NCBI GenBank assembly: GCA_020809705.1
Contig: CP085826.1
Location: forward strand, 6,138,001 to 6,202,000
Source of the DNA: Calonectria ilicicola
Lineage: Eukaryota; Ascomycota; Sordariomycetes; Hypocreales; Nectriaceae
DNA length: 64,000 bases
Reading direction: 5' to 3'
The position numbers and the translations under genes are program-made. The notes under the pieces are model-generated. The model saw only the letters and a program-made list of their open reading frames with translations, was not told the DNA's origin and did no database searches. Positions 41,710-55,925 of the stretch are shown here, piece after piece. Every line of letters begins with the position of its first letter. Position 1 is the stretch's first letter.

Positions 41710-43059
41710 AAAGCAAAGAGCTTGGGCCCTCCTCCCCCCCGTTGACTGGCTGGAACGTTTGCTGGCTGAAAAGAGACATGCATATGCACCTCGCCTATCG
41801 AGGACTTTTGAGGACTTACACACACACCACACACGATATATATCTATATCTATCTATATAGATGCATATATATTTTGAATCCTCGCCGCACACCCATGCT
41901 TATCGGCCAGTTCGCTTCCCTTAGTTATCTATGCTTGCTTTTACGGCATCACCGGCTCGTCTTAGCTTCCAATACAACTAACTGCCTGCTCCACTGCCGT
42001 TGCATGGATGAACCCAATAACTGACATTATCGGTGGGGAGGAGGGGAGGAGAAAGATGAAATTACCAAAAAAAGGACGCCGTCTGCTAATGTTGATTGAT
42101 CAGATGGAACGAGACAGAGATGCTTGCTCGCCTTGTGATACTTAACTTGCGACTCGCCAACTCGCATCAAACAAATGACAACCCGAAACTAACCTCATTA
42201 ATGTCGGAATTGAAACACACCACCATGCCGTGCCCGGCGAGGTCTCCGAGCTGGCCAAAGCACACAATGCTTTTCTGCTCATCTCACATTGGAAGATCCA
42301 TAATCAAGCAGAGGGAGGCAAAAAGAACAAAAAGACGTGTGTGCTCAACCAGCAATGTCAAACATAGAAACCAAGTACTCGGCATCGTTTTTTGGAAGCA
42401 AATCTCGTTCATACACTCCAACCCCTTTCGCTCGTCATCATAACTCTTGGCAATGTATACGACAACTAAGTCCCTATCCCATAACCCACCCCGCCCTGTC
42501 CTATCCACTTCCCCAGAAAGCAGTTATACATGATGATGTTCGCAACAAAAAGATCCTTCCTGAGTTGGTCTCGAGCATGCAACAGACCCTCAGCTACCAT
42601 CAACACACCCTCTTAACTCGTACTATTAATTGTGTCGTCACAGAGCAAATACACATCCCCCTTCCCGCCAATCCCACAGACCAATCTACGCAAAAAAGTG
42701 GGCAACGGCGAGAGAGAAGCCGTTCGACTTGCATGGGTCTTGAGGACTTGTGTGGGAAGTCAAATTTTTTGTGTTATGTTTTTATCTGTGAGCTAAGAGA
42801 CAGCCATTTGCCGTAATCAAGTTCGCATATAGTAGGCATTAGAGACGATTCGGGTTTTGCAGAGTCAAGAGAGGAAGCACCACATGTCGGCATGCGTTCA
42901 GATCCGACACCCTCCTAGTGAACCAACATTCGGTGTCAGACCCGACGGGAGGTGCGAGGTGTGAGATGATCGGAAGAAAAGAGAGCCCTCGGTGGGAGAT
43001 GGGGCCCAGGTCAAAATCGTTCGGTTGCGTTCGTCGTCCGTCGATTGGGGAATTCGAAA
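41710..43059. other. Convergent intergenic region, SelW-like / PP1 3' sides
   Basis: The plus-strand SelW-like gene and minus-strand PP1 gene point toward each other, so this 1.35 kb holds two 3' UTRs. A TATC/TATA microsatellite lies at about 41836-41873. No gene is seen. Confidence 0.55.
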
Positions 43060-44325
<1,266 letters not shown>

Positions 44326-45983
44326 CTTAAAGGAGTTTGCCCAGGAGAGCGGGCCCGAAGGAGTCGAGAGAGGGGTTGCGGGTGGGAGGAGGAGAGCAGC
44401 AGACCTGATCGCTGTTCAACTATCTCGTAGAAAAAATTCGTCTGATGGGTGGCCGATATGGCAAATCGATGCACTTCGTGAATCTGATCAGTGGCGGAGT
44501 TAGCGAGTGGGATATGGTAAATACGAGAAAGAAGCGGAGAAAAAAAAGCTACATGTCGTCTCGGGCGTCGCAAAATCTCGGCCGAGACAGGAAAGAAAAA
44601 AAAAGATTTGTCAAGATGGCAAGATTGTTGTTATCGGCGAGAGAAGTTCTAGGGAAGTCGAAAGGAGGGGAAAAAATGACAGAAAAAAAATCGCTGGAGA
44701 ATGATAGAATGGGGATACTGCATGATGAGGGGAAGGCAACGCAACGCGGTTGGTCGGAGGCAAACATACAAACACACGCACCACAACCAACTCACCTGAA
44801 GTGATCACGTCTCCTTGAGGGGCTTCCGAACAGCGAAAGCGGGTGGTTGAGCGCGCAACAGACAAGCGATTACTGTGCGTGTTGTGCTAGGCGTTGATAT
44901 AGACACGAAAAGAGTCGTGCTGGCCAGGAAACTCAGATGAGAGTCGTCGTCAAGGTTGCCGATGGCGGCCACCGGGGGTTGGCAGTTGATTGCTGTCGGC
45001 GGGTCCCAGAGGGCGGCAGAAAGCAGGCGTTAGAGATGGGGAAAGTAGTCAGGGTAAAAACACCGTCAGCTGGCAGCGGGGAACTGGCAAGCGAGTGTTT
45101 CTCGTCACGAAAAAAAAAGGGTATGCGTCGGTCAAAGACGCAGTCGTCGCCGTGTGTAGGTTAAAAAAAACAATGCAGATCTGGTAGCAGATCCGATATT
45201 GCAAGCGAGGGCAGGCCTCGGTCGTCAGATCACCAAGTGATGGGGGGAGGGATGGGCCTCGTGGCTCTTTCGCAGGTGGGCTTCTTGTTGTTGGGGCGGC
45301 GGGTTAGGCTCAAGCGCGGGCGCGAGGAAATGGTCGGATTCGTCGGTAGCTCGTCTGTCTGTTTTTTGTCGGGCGTTGGGGGATCTCTGTCGGATACACG
45401 AGACGGGAAATCTCGAGATGCCAGCAGGCGTCGCAGGGGAGTGTCAGCGATGGGCAAAACACGGTTGTCTTGTTCGTCGGGTCGCTTGTGATGGAGATGG
45501 GGGAGAGTTGAAGGGGGGCAATTTTTTTCTCGCAGGCGAAGGATGAGAAATGGAAATGGAATGGAGAGGCGTCTGCTGGGGCAAGCACCGCCCCTCAGCA
45601 TTTCCTGGGGTCGCTGGGTCGCTCGGTCAGCGTCAGGGCGGGAGTCAGGGCGCCAAGATGGACCCAAAAGGGGCGTGTAGTCTGTGTGTGTGCGCGCTAT
45701 TGGGAGCTGAGCTAGGGTGCTTGGATGCCCTGACTTTCCCTGTGGAGGCCGCTGGACCTCACTGGAAAGAACCTATGCACACTAACTAAGCGGCTTGGAA
45801 ATCAACCTGAAGCAGCGTAACAGACGTCGCGCAAGAACTGGTGAAAATGGGGACCGAAAATAGGTCGGGGCAATGAGGAAGGAAAGGATAGGAAGAATAA
45901 ACATATATAAAAAGCTGATGGAAAATAAAAATTAAAAATAAACACACGCAATACATATAACACATATGTACGTGCACATTAAG

Positions 45984-46004
45984 ATACATACATACATACA
46001 TACA
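45984..46004. repeat. (ATAC)5 microsatellite
   Basis: Five tandem ATAC/CATA units in AT-rich intergenic DNA. Confidence 0.9.
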
Positions 46005-47371
46005 CGAATACATCAATAAGCAAAATCCAATTTCTCCCTATCTCGCTGCCGTGCTAGGCCCACTGCCAATTCCCACGATGAGGGACACAATGAAAAGGGA
46101 AAAACATCGGGCCAGATGGAGGACGGGGGGCTACAAGACGCTAGAACCCGGCCTTTTGAGGCTTTGATTAATTACCTTCTTGCTTTCTTGCAGCCCGTCG
46201 GGCACCTACCTGGCTTGGCTATAGCGTTGATCTCTCGGAATGACTTCTGGACAAGGTCTGGAGCATGTACAATCCTGGGCCCCTCCCCCCCAAGAAAAAA
46301 CCCTGCCCGCTACACCAGGCGCGCTCCCGCCCACTCGGATGGACCCCCTGGCCCTGCGATGGAGTCGATTTAGGATTAGACGGGCTCAGTGAATACGATG
46401 GATAAAAAGTGTGTAGTGTACATCTCTTAATTTTTTTATAATTTTTTTTGGTCCGGATTCTGTCAAGCCTTATGACCTAGCCTCTTCCATCCCTGCTTTG
46501 CTTTGAACAAAGAAAGAAACAAGCTCTGGTCGCTGATTGGGCCTCCGTCACTTGAGACTTAACGTACCTCCTGAGACGCCGTGCCAACTGGAGGCATCGG
46601 TTCTCTTGCAATTCCCGGGTTTTGCTCATATAAAGAAGTGCCGGCACAATCATGCCAAGCAATTTCTCTTCCAGCGAGTCTCGACCTGCCCGTTCTCCCC
46701 CTTCCTCCACCCCAACTATTAAGCTCTTGAGGCACTCACAAGTCGCCTCTTTTTTTCCCCGCTTCTTTTTTTTTTCTCCCTCCCTCTCGTTAGCTTCTCC
46801 TATCTTACCCACCTCTCCGCTGCAACCATCTCGGTTCCTCGACTCGGCCGCGCAACCACAACACAACCCAACACGTCGACACCTCCCCCCCATTGATCAT
46901 CTCTCACCTCTTCCATCCCCCTAGTCCATGCCTGGCGCCCTTCAAACACCACATTGACCAAGCACACAAGAACTGAGAAGCAAGGGTCTGACACCAGCGC
47001 AATGCTCAAACTCAATCAACTCTCGACGCGTTTCGCCGCCCAATGAATTTACTTGCTTCGGCTTTCTGTCCCTGATTGAACCGCCTTCAACCCTAAGCCC
47101 CTCCACCAAGGATTGATCGTCCGCATTTGTTGTCACCCTCATCATCTTGTTTCAGCCGACCCATCGCGGCACCTTACTCCCTGTGTCTGTGTCACCCTTC
47201 TACCGCTCATTGGTTTTTCGCATCTGCTCCACCATCTCCTTTCCCCTCACAGCATCCTCGTCCCTTCTTTTTTACGAGCGTTGGCTTGTCCAGTTGGCTA
47301 CCTGCAGAGACGCATGCGTCAAACACGGCGCCGGACGACGCCACACGCAGCTAAGCTCCCACGCCACCGAC

Positions 47372-47512
47372 ATGGTTTCTCTCCGAGAGCCCATCACAAT
47401 CCTAAAATCTGCCCCTCCTGCAGTTCAAGCAGCAGAGCGTCTCCGTGCTAACATGGTCCGGTGGTGTCATCGTGCATTCCCCCTTCTTTTCCTTGTGCAT
47501 CACCTCACATGA
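47372..47512 (+). CDS. Possible small protein of 46 residues (uncertain)
   Basis: An ATG in the context CCACCGACATGG opens a 46-codon frame starting MVSLREPITILKSAPPAVQA, with a regular amphipathic stretch AAERLRANMV and a stop at 47510. It is preceded by about 700 nt of C/T-rich sequence like a fungal leader and followed by AT-rich sequence like a 3' UTR. I do not recognise the protein. It could be the first exon of something longer, a non-coding transcript, or chance. I list it only because the flanking composition changes look transcript-like. Confidence 0.25.
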   Translation: MVSLREPITILKSAPPAVQAAERLRANMVRWCHRAFPLLFLVHHLT

Positions 47513-47823
47513 CATGACTCTAATCGTGCCCAACTATGCTATGTGTTCTTCCGTAACGAATGATGAGAGACATATAGCAATTCTGCTGTGTCACTTCGCT
47601 TATGGCATATCATGTCTTTAAAATTGGACGCGTTCATAAATTCATCTCATTTCATCTGACACCTATTTGCATCTCCAACCCTACCATCCATCCATCACCA
47701 GCATCCTGCATCCCTCCAAGCTTCCCTCAACGCCCTCAGTTCCACATAATTAATATATAATGTTCCTATCTTGCCTTCAACGCCAAGCTGAATGGTGCAC
47801 ATGTGTATGACCTGTATGGTTTC

Positions 47824-47920
47824 AAAAAAGAAAAAAGAAAAAGAGAAAAAGAGAAAAGCAGAAGCAAGAGAAAAAAAAAAAGTGAGGAAGAAGGGGAAGA
47901 AAAGAAGAGAAAGAAAGAAA
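47824..47920. repeat. Purine (A/G) tract next to Nto1-like 3' end
   Basis: About 97 nt of almost uninterrupted A and G on the plus strand (only a few C or T), just downstream of the Nto1-like stop and so C/T-rich on the transcript strand. Such polypurine tracts can form triplex DNA, but no function is shown here. Confidence 0.85.
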
Positions 47921-48033
47921 CCAACATAGGCCAGAGCCCAAAATGGCAAAAATAGAACGCAAAAAAGTGCACACAGTCCCGTAGTTATACATCCTCTTCT
48001 CCAAAAGCGAGAAAAATGACACATTCAATGTGT

Positions 48034-51000
48034 TCACCGTTTTCGCGTCGAGGTCCTTCGCTTCTTCACCTTGCTGGCCTTGGTCTTCGCAGCCGTAGTT
48101 GTTGCATCAACATGGCCGTCTACCTCCACTGCAACAGTCGAGACCCCATGGTCCACGTCCATGCCCAAACCTTTCAACTCCTCATCATCCATGTCTGTGA
48201 GGTCTTCGCTGAGCATTCGTACTGCTTCTCGTCCTGCCCAGTGCTCCCCTAGCACTGATGTTCCCCTGGGTTCGTACCCCTTCAAATACCATATTACTCC
48301 TCCCTCGGCAAGAGGATCCGCTGGTTCCAGACCAAGACTTCCGTTGGACTGCGGAGGTGTTGGTGGCCCAGATTGTGCTGGCCGAGGCTTCGACATGTAT
48401 CCATCCGTATCTGGGGGCGTATCGGATGATTTGATTGCATTGTGAAGAGAATGCTTGCTGTCCTCATCATCAATGACTCTCAGCCCCGTCTTAACCTCGA
48501 TATTCCCGCCTTCTTCTTCTTCGGCATCATCTCCCGTATCCATTGCGTCTCCTTGGTCTTCTAATGGAACCGGACCCTTGACAGTGATCTGCAACTCCTG
48601 TGGAGCATCTACCATGATTGTATCGTCAGCCTCCTCAGTGGGTTTCTCTCGGCTCGGGACCGTAGTGGGTCGCCCAATCTCCACGCTATTATCTAGCATA
48701 GCCTCTAGCTCCTTCTGTAAGCTTTCATAGGGCTTTTGTGAAATCTCCGCCTCAACACGTAAAGCTGCCTCAAGGTGAGGTTGAACTGCCTTTAAGATGC
48801 GCTTGCCCAATTTGCGCCGTTCGCGAATATCAGCAAATATGTTCTTGGTTGGCGAAGCATCGATCAGTTCGAAATGTGGTTCTGGGGGCCCAGGATCACT
48901 TTTCGGAGGAGTGATAATCCCATGGCTAATAACCTCACAGAGGTCTGCTGTGAATGACAATCCCGTCACATAATAACGGGATTCGACACGAGCCTGTAAT
49001 TTTTCCAGGCCTTCGTCAAAAACATCCTTGTCTAGCCTGCATAAAGTCAGCAACACACACCTGGCATATTGGGGTTTTGGGGTACATACGAAATCGCTCT
49101 TTCAATGCTGTTGGCGAGCAGCTTTGCGACTGGGAAGTAACACTCCTCGACAAAGTCTAGTTCCAGCTCACTAGCTGACATCTTGATTTGCTCTCTTTCC
49201 ACCAGTTGGTCTGAAAGTGTCTTGAGCTGATCGAGATCCCGGAGGAGATTCTGCGCAAACTCGATTCGTCTGGCAAGTCTATTTTTCCCAGTTGGGCCCA
49301 TGGCAGCAAAGTCACGTCTTGTCAACTCCATGGATGAGAATGATTCCATTTGGAGTTGGAGGCGCTTTATTAACGCTGCGCCTCGACGGGCCTCTCGTTT
49401 CAAAGTCCAGTAGCGACAAGCCTCACTGAGGAAGTCCTTTCGTTTGCGGAAGGGGAATCGCTGAATTGACGCCTCAACGATTTCAAATACTGCCTGGGGA
49501 ATAATGGGAGCACCAGAGGGTAGTTTCCATAAGTTCTTGGGAGGCTGGCCCTTCTTCTTGTCACCCCCGAGCACGGCAGAATTTTTGGCGCCAGTCATTT
49601 GCGACTCGTCTGGCGGGTGGTCGGTAATGGCATTACGGTGCTGGGCAGCGATGGCATTAGCCATAACATGGTTATCAGCCCAGATGCGACCCCGCATCGT
49701 CTTCTTGTAGAACTTCTTGGCAGCCCTTGTAGCTTGGTGGACCCCGTTCTCATGCGCGTAATCAACAGGGCAGTGCCTGTCACAGAACGCTTTGAGAACC
49801 ATGCCACCATCCAAGACGGCAAGAGCACCCTGGCTTGTCTTCATCTTAAGAAAAAGTCTGGACCGCCTGGCGCATGTGACATGGAAAGCTTGGTAACAGT
49901 TTTTGTTGCTACATTGAATGCAGGCTCCCATCCTCTGCCGACAGATGTAACATGTGAGTTTCCACCGATTCTTGGGGACTTTTTCTACATCCATTACGGG
50001 TTCCATGAAAGTATGGTTACCCAAGGACACTTCGGGAATCCACATGGCGCAGAGGAGGTGGGCCCATTTCGAAGAGTTGGTCTGTTTAAATGCGCCATCT
50101 GTGTTAGGGCAAAAGATACAAGTCTAAACGGAAGTTAGCATGCGCTCCGAGCTAGTTGCTGGGATAAGAATTCTTACTGGAACTCCACGCCCACAAAGTT
50201 GGCATTTGCGACAAAGCCATTGGCCCTCGGGGATAAATGGCACACCGTAGCATTCCTGATGGACAGCCAGGTTGCACCCATCACAGAAGACAATGGCATT
50301 GGTGTTTTCGCAATCGCCGTCATCGCATATTGCGCATTTTGAATCGGGTTCTTCTCCCGACTGCGGTTCACCATTAACAGCAGCAGCGGAGCTCGATCGC
50401 GGACGGTGGGTTTGGGGGGGTTTTGGGTTAGGTTTGGGTATTCTCTTTTCAAGAGCGTGCCATTCTTTTTCGATCTTAGTCATTGTGATCTCAAAGACCT
50501 CTCGCGTGATTTCTTCCAGCTCATTGTGCTTGCGATGTACATTGTATTGCTCGAGCCACATATCATCTTGCTCATCCATGTCATATTCGACACGCCCGAT
50601 TCGTGAATTAGGGATATGCTCTTCGGCTTTTGCTGCCTCGGCGTGGTCTGCATCATCTTCCGCGTTGCCGTCCGAGGCTTTGATAAGGGTTGTCTCGGGG
50701 CGAATAAAGTGGTCGCTCTCTTGATAGCCGACGTTACTCATCGCCTTGTCAACGTAGCGAGCCTGCCCAAAGGTCTTGCTTTCAAAAAGCTCAATGCGGT
50801 TTGTTTTTCGGTATGATGGGAGTTTTAGGTCGAGCTTTTCTTTGGGGGTTTGGTTCTGAATAGGCAACACCTTTGGTGTTTTGGGTGTCGTAAAATCCAT
50901 CGGCCGGCTGCTATAGAAGCTGACCACATCTCGAGTTGGCCGACGAGAGCGTCTTGATGGAGTGCCGTTGGGGTTATCAATGGGGTTGAATTCTGTGAGG

Positions 51001-51623
51001 GTTTGTGGGTTCGGGGTGTTCCCGGTAGATGCGGGGTTGGGCTGCCTGGATGGCGTGGATGACCCGTTCATTGGGGTTCCCGATGACTGAACAGCCGTAT
51101 GATCAGGGCTTTCTTGAGGTATTCCGTCGACCTCTTCGGATCGAAACACCATAAATGTCGCCTCGACATCAAGGTTGGGATGAAAGTCTTCCCAACTGCG
51201 CTCCTCTCGGGGCTTATAGTCCTCAGCCTGTTTTACTGAAGCAGCCATGGCAGCGGCAGATCCCCAGTGCATTTCTTCCAGCTCGTCATCATTGGTTGTA
51301 GCTCGCGTTCGTGCGCTTCTTTCTCGTCGTGGCATTAGAGATGGGGATGCTCCATTGAGAGCCTCTCGAGCCGCGTTTCGTGATCTCGAGACAGTCGCCG
51401 GACCAGTAGTGCTTGGGGTGTCGAGCACGTCGGATTCGATAAACCTACCGCCGCCGCCAGGGCCACCGGGCACATATCGCCTCTTCTTGGGCGGGGGCTC
51501 GGATGCGACACCCGCGGCCATGGCAGCCTGCCTCGCGGCGCGCGCAGCGTTCGTTGTGCCTGGGGGGCGACCCCGACGCCTAGTTGTCGTAGGACGTCGT
51601 GGACTCGGCGAAGTTGGAGCCAT
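48034..51623 (-). CDS. PHD-finger chromatin protein, Nto1/BRPF-like (NuA3-type HAT subunit)
   Basis: A histone-reading scaffold like yeast Nto1 or animal BRPF proteins, which link MYST acetyltransferases to methylated histone tails in the nucleus. Exons are 51623-50178, 50123-49090 and 49036-48034, giving about 1,160 residues. The introns (50124-50177 and 49037-49089) are GT-AG. The start MAPTSPSPRRPTTTRRRGRP is the first ATG after an in-frame stop. Parts: an AT-hook-like RRRGRPPG at about 15-22; an enhancer-of-polycomb-like N-terminal module at about 260-330 (LPSYRKTNRIELFESKTFGQ); a PHD finger at about 428-475 (CAICDDGDCENTNAIVFCDG); then a zinc knuckle and extended PHD to about 590 (CIFCPNTDGAFKQTNSSKWA; CYICRQRMGACIQC; CARRSRLFLKM). 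A helical region follows, then an acidic/Ser-rich tail ending in the basic KVKKRRTSTRKR. I see no bromodomain, consistent with Nto1 rather than animal BRPF. Complex membership is inferred. Confidence 0.9.
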
Positions 51624-53229
51624 GGCAGAAGACGCAGATGGCAATTATTGTACAGATATCGTTGGAAATGGGTGGGCTCGGGGTTGAATCGCCGCGTCAA
51701 GGTGAGGAGGCGCGCGGGCTCGGTCCGGGGTTGGTGGCGACTCCAGGCATCTGGAAGCCCGGGACACACAAACTGAAGCGCAAATATCGTATGCGACAGA
51801 GTTTAGAGTCGAACAGAGGCCTCGTTGGCGAGTAGTTGATGAATGTTGGGAGCATCAGGAGGAGGCATGAGGTCAGCGCGGCTCTTCGCAAAACAGACGC
51901 GTAGGTGGCCCGTGCGGTGTAATTTAGTCAGCAGCTTGGATGAGAAAAATACAAGGCACAAGATAAACTTTGGTAGGCCTCTAGGAAGAAGCTTCCAAAG
52001 GAACAAACTGTTAATTCGTGGATATGATGTTTTATGATATCTGCGATTTATCTGGAACTTTTGGTCTCTCGAACCACCATCTACCGATCCATTGACGTCC
52101 CTGTTTGCAACTGCCACCGTGCCATGTATTTTGTCATCCGCTTAAAGTGGTAGATCCCGCTAATCCTTTTTAGGCTACACCCATCACGGGGATGCACGCT
52201 GAGCCTGGGGAACGGAGATTCAGGGCGATCGGTCTCTTTCTTTAACTTGGATGCGGTAATGCTCGGATTATCCGAGTATCTTATATCTGATGCCGGCGAC
52301 ATGCTTGAGGCTATTGTTGGCTGTCGCATACTTGAACATTATCTTGGACAAAGGCTATCGTGTCAAAGCTTGCTGTGGGGAAACGATCCCTGGCGGCGCC
52401 CGGCCGTTAAAACAGGTCGTCGGTCGCCAGTTCGCATAATATCATTTGTTGAAGCTTGGGCGAGTGTAGTCGACCGATGAACAGGCAAGGAACGTGTTGA
52501 AATGGAAAGTAGCTAAAAATAAAAATAGACATTGCAGGGAACCACCAAGTCTTTAATCTTGGCACTATATTGAAACACACCCACGGTGACAACTCACTCC
52601 CTCTGATGGCTCGCATGTCCGACAGGGTTCAGTTCGTAATCAGGTATAGCTCTCACTCAAATCGACTCCTAGATCGACTGCCCCGATATGGAGTTTCTGG
52701 GGGGGCCAATCGACAGCAATTGTGCCTGGATGGATCCTGCTCCCCATCCTCGGCTGTCCAATCCAAGGCCCCCAAGTCTCTCCCCCTGGTGGACACCCGC
52801 AAACCGTTGACCAAAGAACCGCGCCCACGCCAATCAGCAATTTCAATCCGCCGGCCGAGAGTGCAACGCCGGGGTGATCGGAAGGCCTCATGCAAGATGG
52901 CTAGAAAGAGGTCTAGCGGGGCGTTAGAGGTTGCGGTTCATTGACGAACCGTTGACGAGCAAAGTGTTTTCATAGTCCAGTGCTAGATATGGCATGGATG
53001 CAAAAAGGGAATAAAAAAATCCAATTCTAGATCCAGATCGCAGTCACTGGACGGGAAAGCTGGAGTACGTTGTGATGGTTTGGTTGACTACGACACCGCG
53101 CGGACGATGACGCCAGCCAGTCCTTGTTCAGAAATCACGTCTTGCAGGCAGGCACCACATCCTTCACTTTCATTTTTTTTCCATAAACCGAGCATGGGGG
53201 TTTGAATTGCAGGTTGTGAGATTTACCGC
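51624..53229. other. Intergenic: Nto1-like promoter and DHFR 3' side
   Basis: 1.6 kb between two minus-strand genes. I see no conserved coding sequence, RNA gene or repeat of note. The open frame 52570-52944 is basic and shows no family resemblance. Confidence 0.55.
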
Positions 53230-53923
53230 TCAATCAGTCTTCTCCCACATCTGGAACTCATACTTCGTCCCAGCTTCCTCCTGACCACCCTCAAGAGTGT
53301 CCTCGCCCGTCCATTGATTCAGTTCGTCCCGTGGCTTCTGCACCCAATCTGTGACGCTGGGATCCCCCAGCTTCAGCGGGAAAAAGGTGTCGCATTCAAA
53401 GTCACGTTGAATGCTGGTCAGCAGCACCCGCCGCGCCTCGGGGACTTTCAGGGCGGCGTCGTAGATCTGCGCCCCACCAATGATGAAAACCCGAGCAACA
53501 TCAGCCCGAGCGCGCGCGTACTGCACCGCAGCCTCAATCGATGGCACCTTGACGGGCTCAGTGCGAGGGTCGAAGTCCGGCCCAGGGGGTGTGGGCGGCG
53601 CAGAGCGGGTGACGACGATGTTGAGGCGGTCTTTGAGGGGGCGGAACTTGGCAGCGATCGAGTCCCACGTCTTGCGACCCATGATGACGGCGTTGAATGT
53701 CGCCGGGCTGGGCGTGGCCTGGGGTCGTGGCATCTTAGTTCTCGAGCTACAGACTCACAGGCTATTGCCAAGCTAGGCAGCTTACCTGGGGTGGGAGGCG
53801 TGTTGTGACTCGAGCAAAATATTGCATCTCCTTGCGCAGCCCGGTCCAGGGCATAGTGCCGTGAAGCCCGATGCCCATATTCCGGGTTGCGGCGACGATC
53901 AAAGTAAGCTCAAACGGCTGCAT
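53230..53923 (-). CDS. Dihydrofolate reductase
   Basis: NADPH-dependent dihydrofolate reductase, which makes tetrahydrofolate for thymidylate and one-carbon metabolism. Exons are 53923-53786 and 53733-53230, with a 52-nt GT-AG intron (53734-53785), giving 213 residues. The protein starts MQPFELTLIVAATRNMGIGL, with the substrate-loop motif TMPW and the acidic active-site position in RKEMQYFARVTTR. It continues with NAVIMGRKTWDSIAAKFRPL (NADPH binding), LNIVVTR, VFIIGGAQIYDAAL and FECDTFFPLKL, ending EFQMWEKTD. An insertion rich in Pro (PPQMPRPQATPSPATF) lies at the splice junction, and another in the TRSAPPTPPGPDFDPRTEP segment. Fungal DHFRs are often longer than bacterial ones, so the length is normal. 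The call is secure. Confidence 0.95.
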
Positions 53924-55925
53924 TTTGAAGGAGGTACTTGGCGATAGAGGACAAGCGTCGCATGTGCACAAGGTAAATCAGAGGGTGTCAGGTCTTCTTG
54001 GGTCTTGGGCAGCGGCGGTTCCACTAACAGAACGCGCGGGGCCGGTCAATTAAGTGCTCCGTATTTTTTTTCTGCATCGCAAACCTCCCGAGTTCCTTTC
54101 CCAATCAAGAAATAGAGCAGACAAGCCCTGTCATCGTTAGATACCGGGATGTTGAGCTAGTCGAAGGAACACAATGACCGCCAGTGATTATTACAGTAAA
54201 TATGTTCCTGCCTAAGGAAGGATATCGCTGTGTGCTACTACGTCCTCAGAGCTTCACTTGAGCTTACGGAAGCTTGACACTAGTAGAGCAATAGCTTATC
54301 ACGAGCTCCTGTCTAGGAGCTAGCGACAACCTTTGGTGGTTTGTGTCCAAAGTCAACAACCAGCTGATACTATGGTATCATAAACTTACCAAAAATAAAA
54401 AAGAAAAAAAACTCGAAGAAATAAAGAAAAGAAAAAAACGCATAATAGCACAGAGCTCTCTCATATAACTTTGAATCAAATATGAAAAATGGCCATCCTT
54501 TATTCTGCATCTATATTTTTTTTATTACAGATGCCTTCGCTATGATGGCTGGATCATTTGGAAAAAAGAGTTTCCGATACTGTTGTGAGCTGACATGACC
54601 TTCACTTCGGTATTAAATCCGCATGATCCAACACAGCGATTCTCCCACCATCTGATCCGCTCAGGCAAGATGATTAGCTCTGCCCTTGCTGCCGTAGTAC
54701 TAACTGGGTTCCTTTGGCGTGGGCGGGTGAGCAGGAGGGTGTGATCAGCATCTTAGGGGCGACAAAAAAAACCCCGACCCCAACTTGTTCTTTCGCTGTG
54801 GCTGAAATCTTGTGTCAGATTTCAGAGAACTAAATGCAGGATGGTGTGCGAGGATGTATCCGGTACATATGGGTGTTACTTAAGTCGGTCTGTACACCAC
54901 AATTCCCCAAAGAGAGGAGACCAATTCAAGTTAAGTTCGAGTACAACGCGCGCGTGAGTGTAATCCCAAGCTAGTGGATACGATTTTGGGCTTGTGATAG
55001 ACTACAAGGTTAGTTCGGCGATATCTTGGTTTCTTTGGGTGTTTTTTTGCAGGAGGAAGTGAAACAGTAGCCTGGGCGAATGTCTATTCAAGCTGACAAG
55101 TTAGAGAGTCAAATGATGGCTGGATCAAAAATACAAGCGACCAGCCTGTACTAGTAAGCATGGACGCATTGTCAAATCTTTAAACATTGGAGAATTTATG
55201 GAGAGCACCATCAACCGAGTCATAGTCACAAAGTCAGACAATGAGATCGAGCAGACCAACAACTTTCATTACACCACGCTCTCCACCGACCGCATCCTCT
55301 CAAATCTGCTAAAACCAGTGCATCACAACTTAAAAACAGGAGAATTTTTTCTTCCAAACCGTGCCACCCAATACCAGCGGGAGACCAATTAAATCACCAA
55401 CAGACCACGCCCGTGGTTCCTAAACGCCATAACCAAATTCAACATGTATCAATCTTTGAAAGCCAAGTGTAAAAGTAAGAGCGCCCCCTGGAGAAAAAGG
55501 ATGCCTCTCAGGTGGAATCTCGTTTCCAGCTTTGAGAGGCCTCGAGACATATCTAGTACCACTCGTTGCAGAAAAATGATGGGGTGTGCGGGATGCGCTC
55601 TGTTGGAGAAACGAAGTAGATAACATGCAACATGATGATGAGAGTGCATGTTCAAACAAAATGCAAATGGTCCTCTGTCCTGAACGCCATATTCGCTATG
55701 CTCCGTGATATCATGCAAAACACAAACAATCTTGTAAAAACAGTAAAACAATCCGGATATTAGGTAAGGATCCCATTGGTCCAAACCAACCCGGTCGAAG
55801 AAGGAGAAACGCAAATCACACTGCGAAGTGCAGTATAATCCGCAAGTGAAAGGGTATACAGGGGTATCATTTGGGTATCATCATCCTCCGATCACGTCAA
55901 GCCGAGTACTGACGCAGAACCCAAC
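53924..55925. other. Intergenic: DHFR promoter and LRR-gene 3' side
   Basis: 2 kb between minus-strand genes. The middle (about 54340-54540) is AT-rich with A-runs. Short open frames have no resemblance to known proteins. Nothing further is supported. Confidence 0.55.

Larger units (their letters stand above)
44326..48033. other. Long intergenic region between PP1 and the Nto1-like gene
   Basis: 3.7 kb with no secure gene. The left part is the PP1 promoter and probable leader intron. An ATAC microsatellite lies at 45984-46004. From about 46680 to 47500 the plus strand is C/T-rich and leader-like, ending in the short open frame listed separately, and then becomes AT-rich. The right end (47824-47920) is a nearly pure purine tract. 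Other open frames look accidental. Confidence 0.5.

Noticed and set aside
45786..46016. Minus-strand hydrophobic frame of 76 codons rich in Met/Tyr/Val
   Set aside because: It is produced by the ATAC microsatellite and AT-rich DNA.
47555..47665. Box C-like ATGATGA and a distant CTGA suggesting a C/D snoRNA
   Set aside because: No terminal stem could be formed around the boxes, so the match is probably chance.
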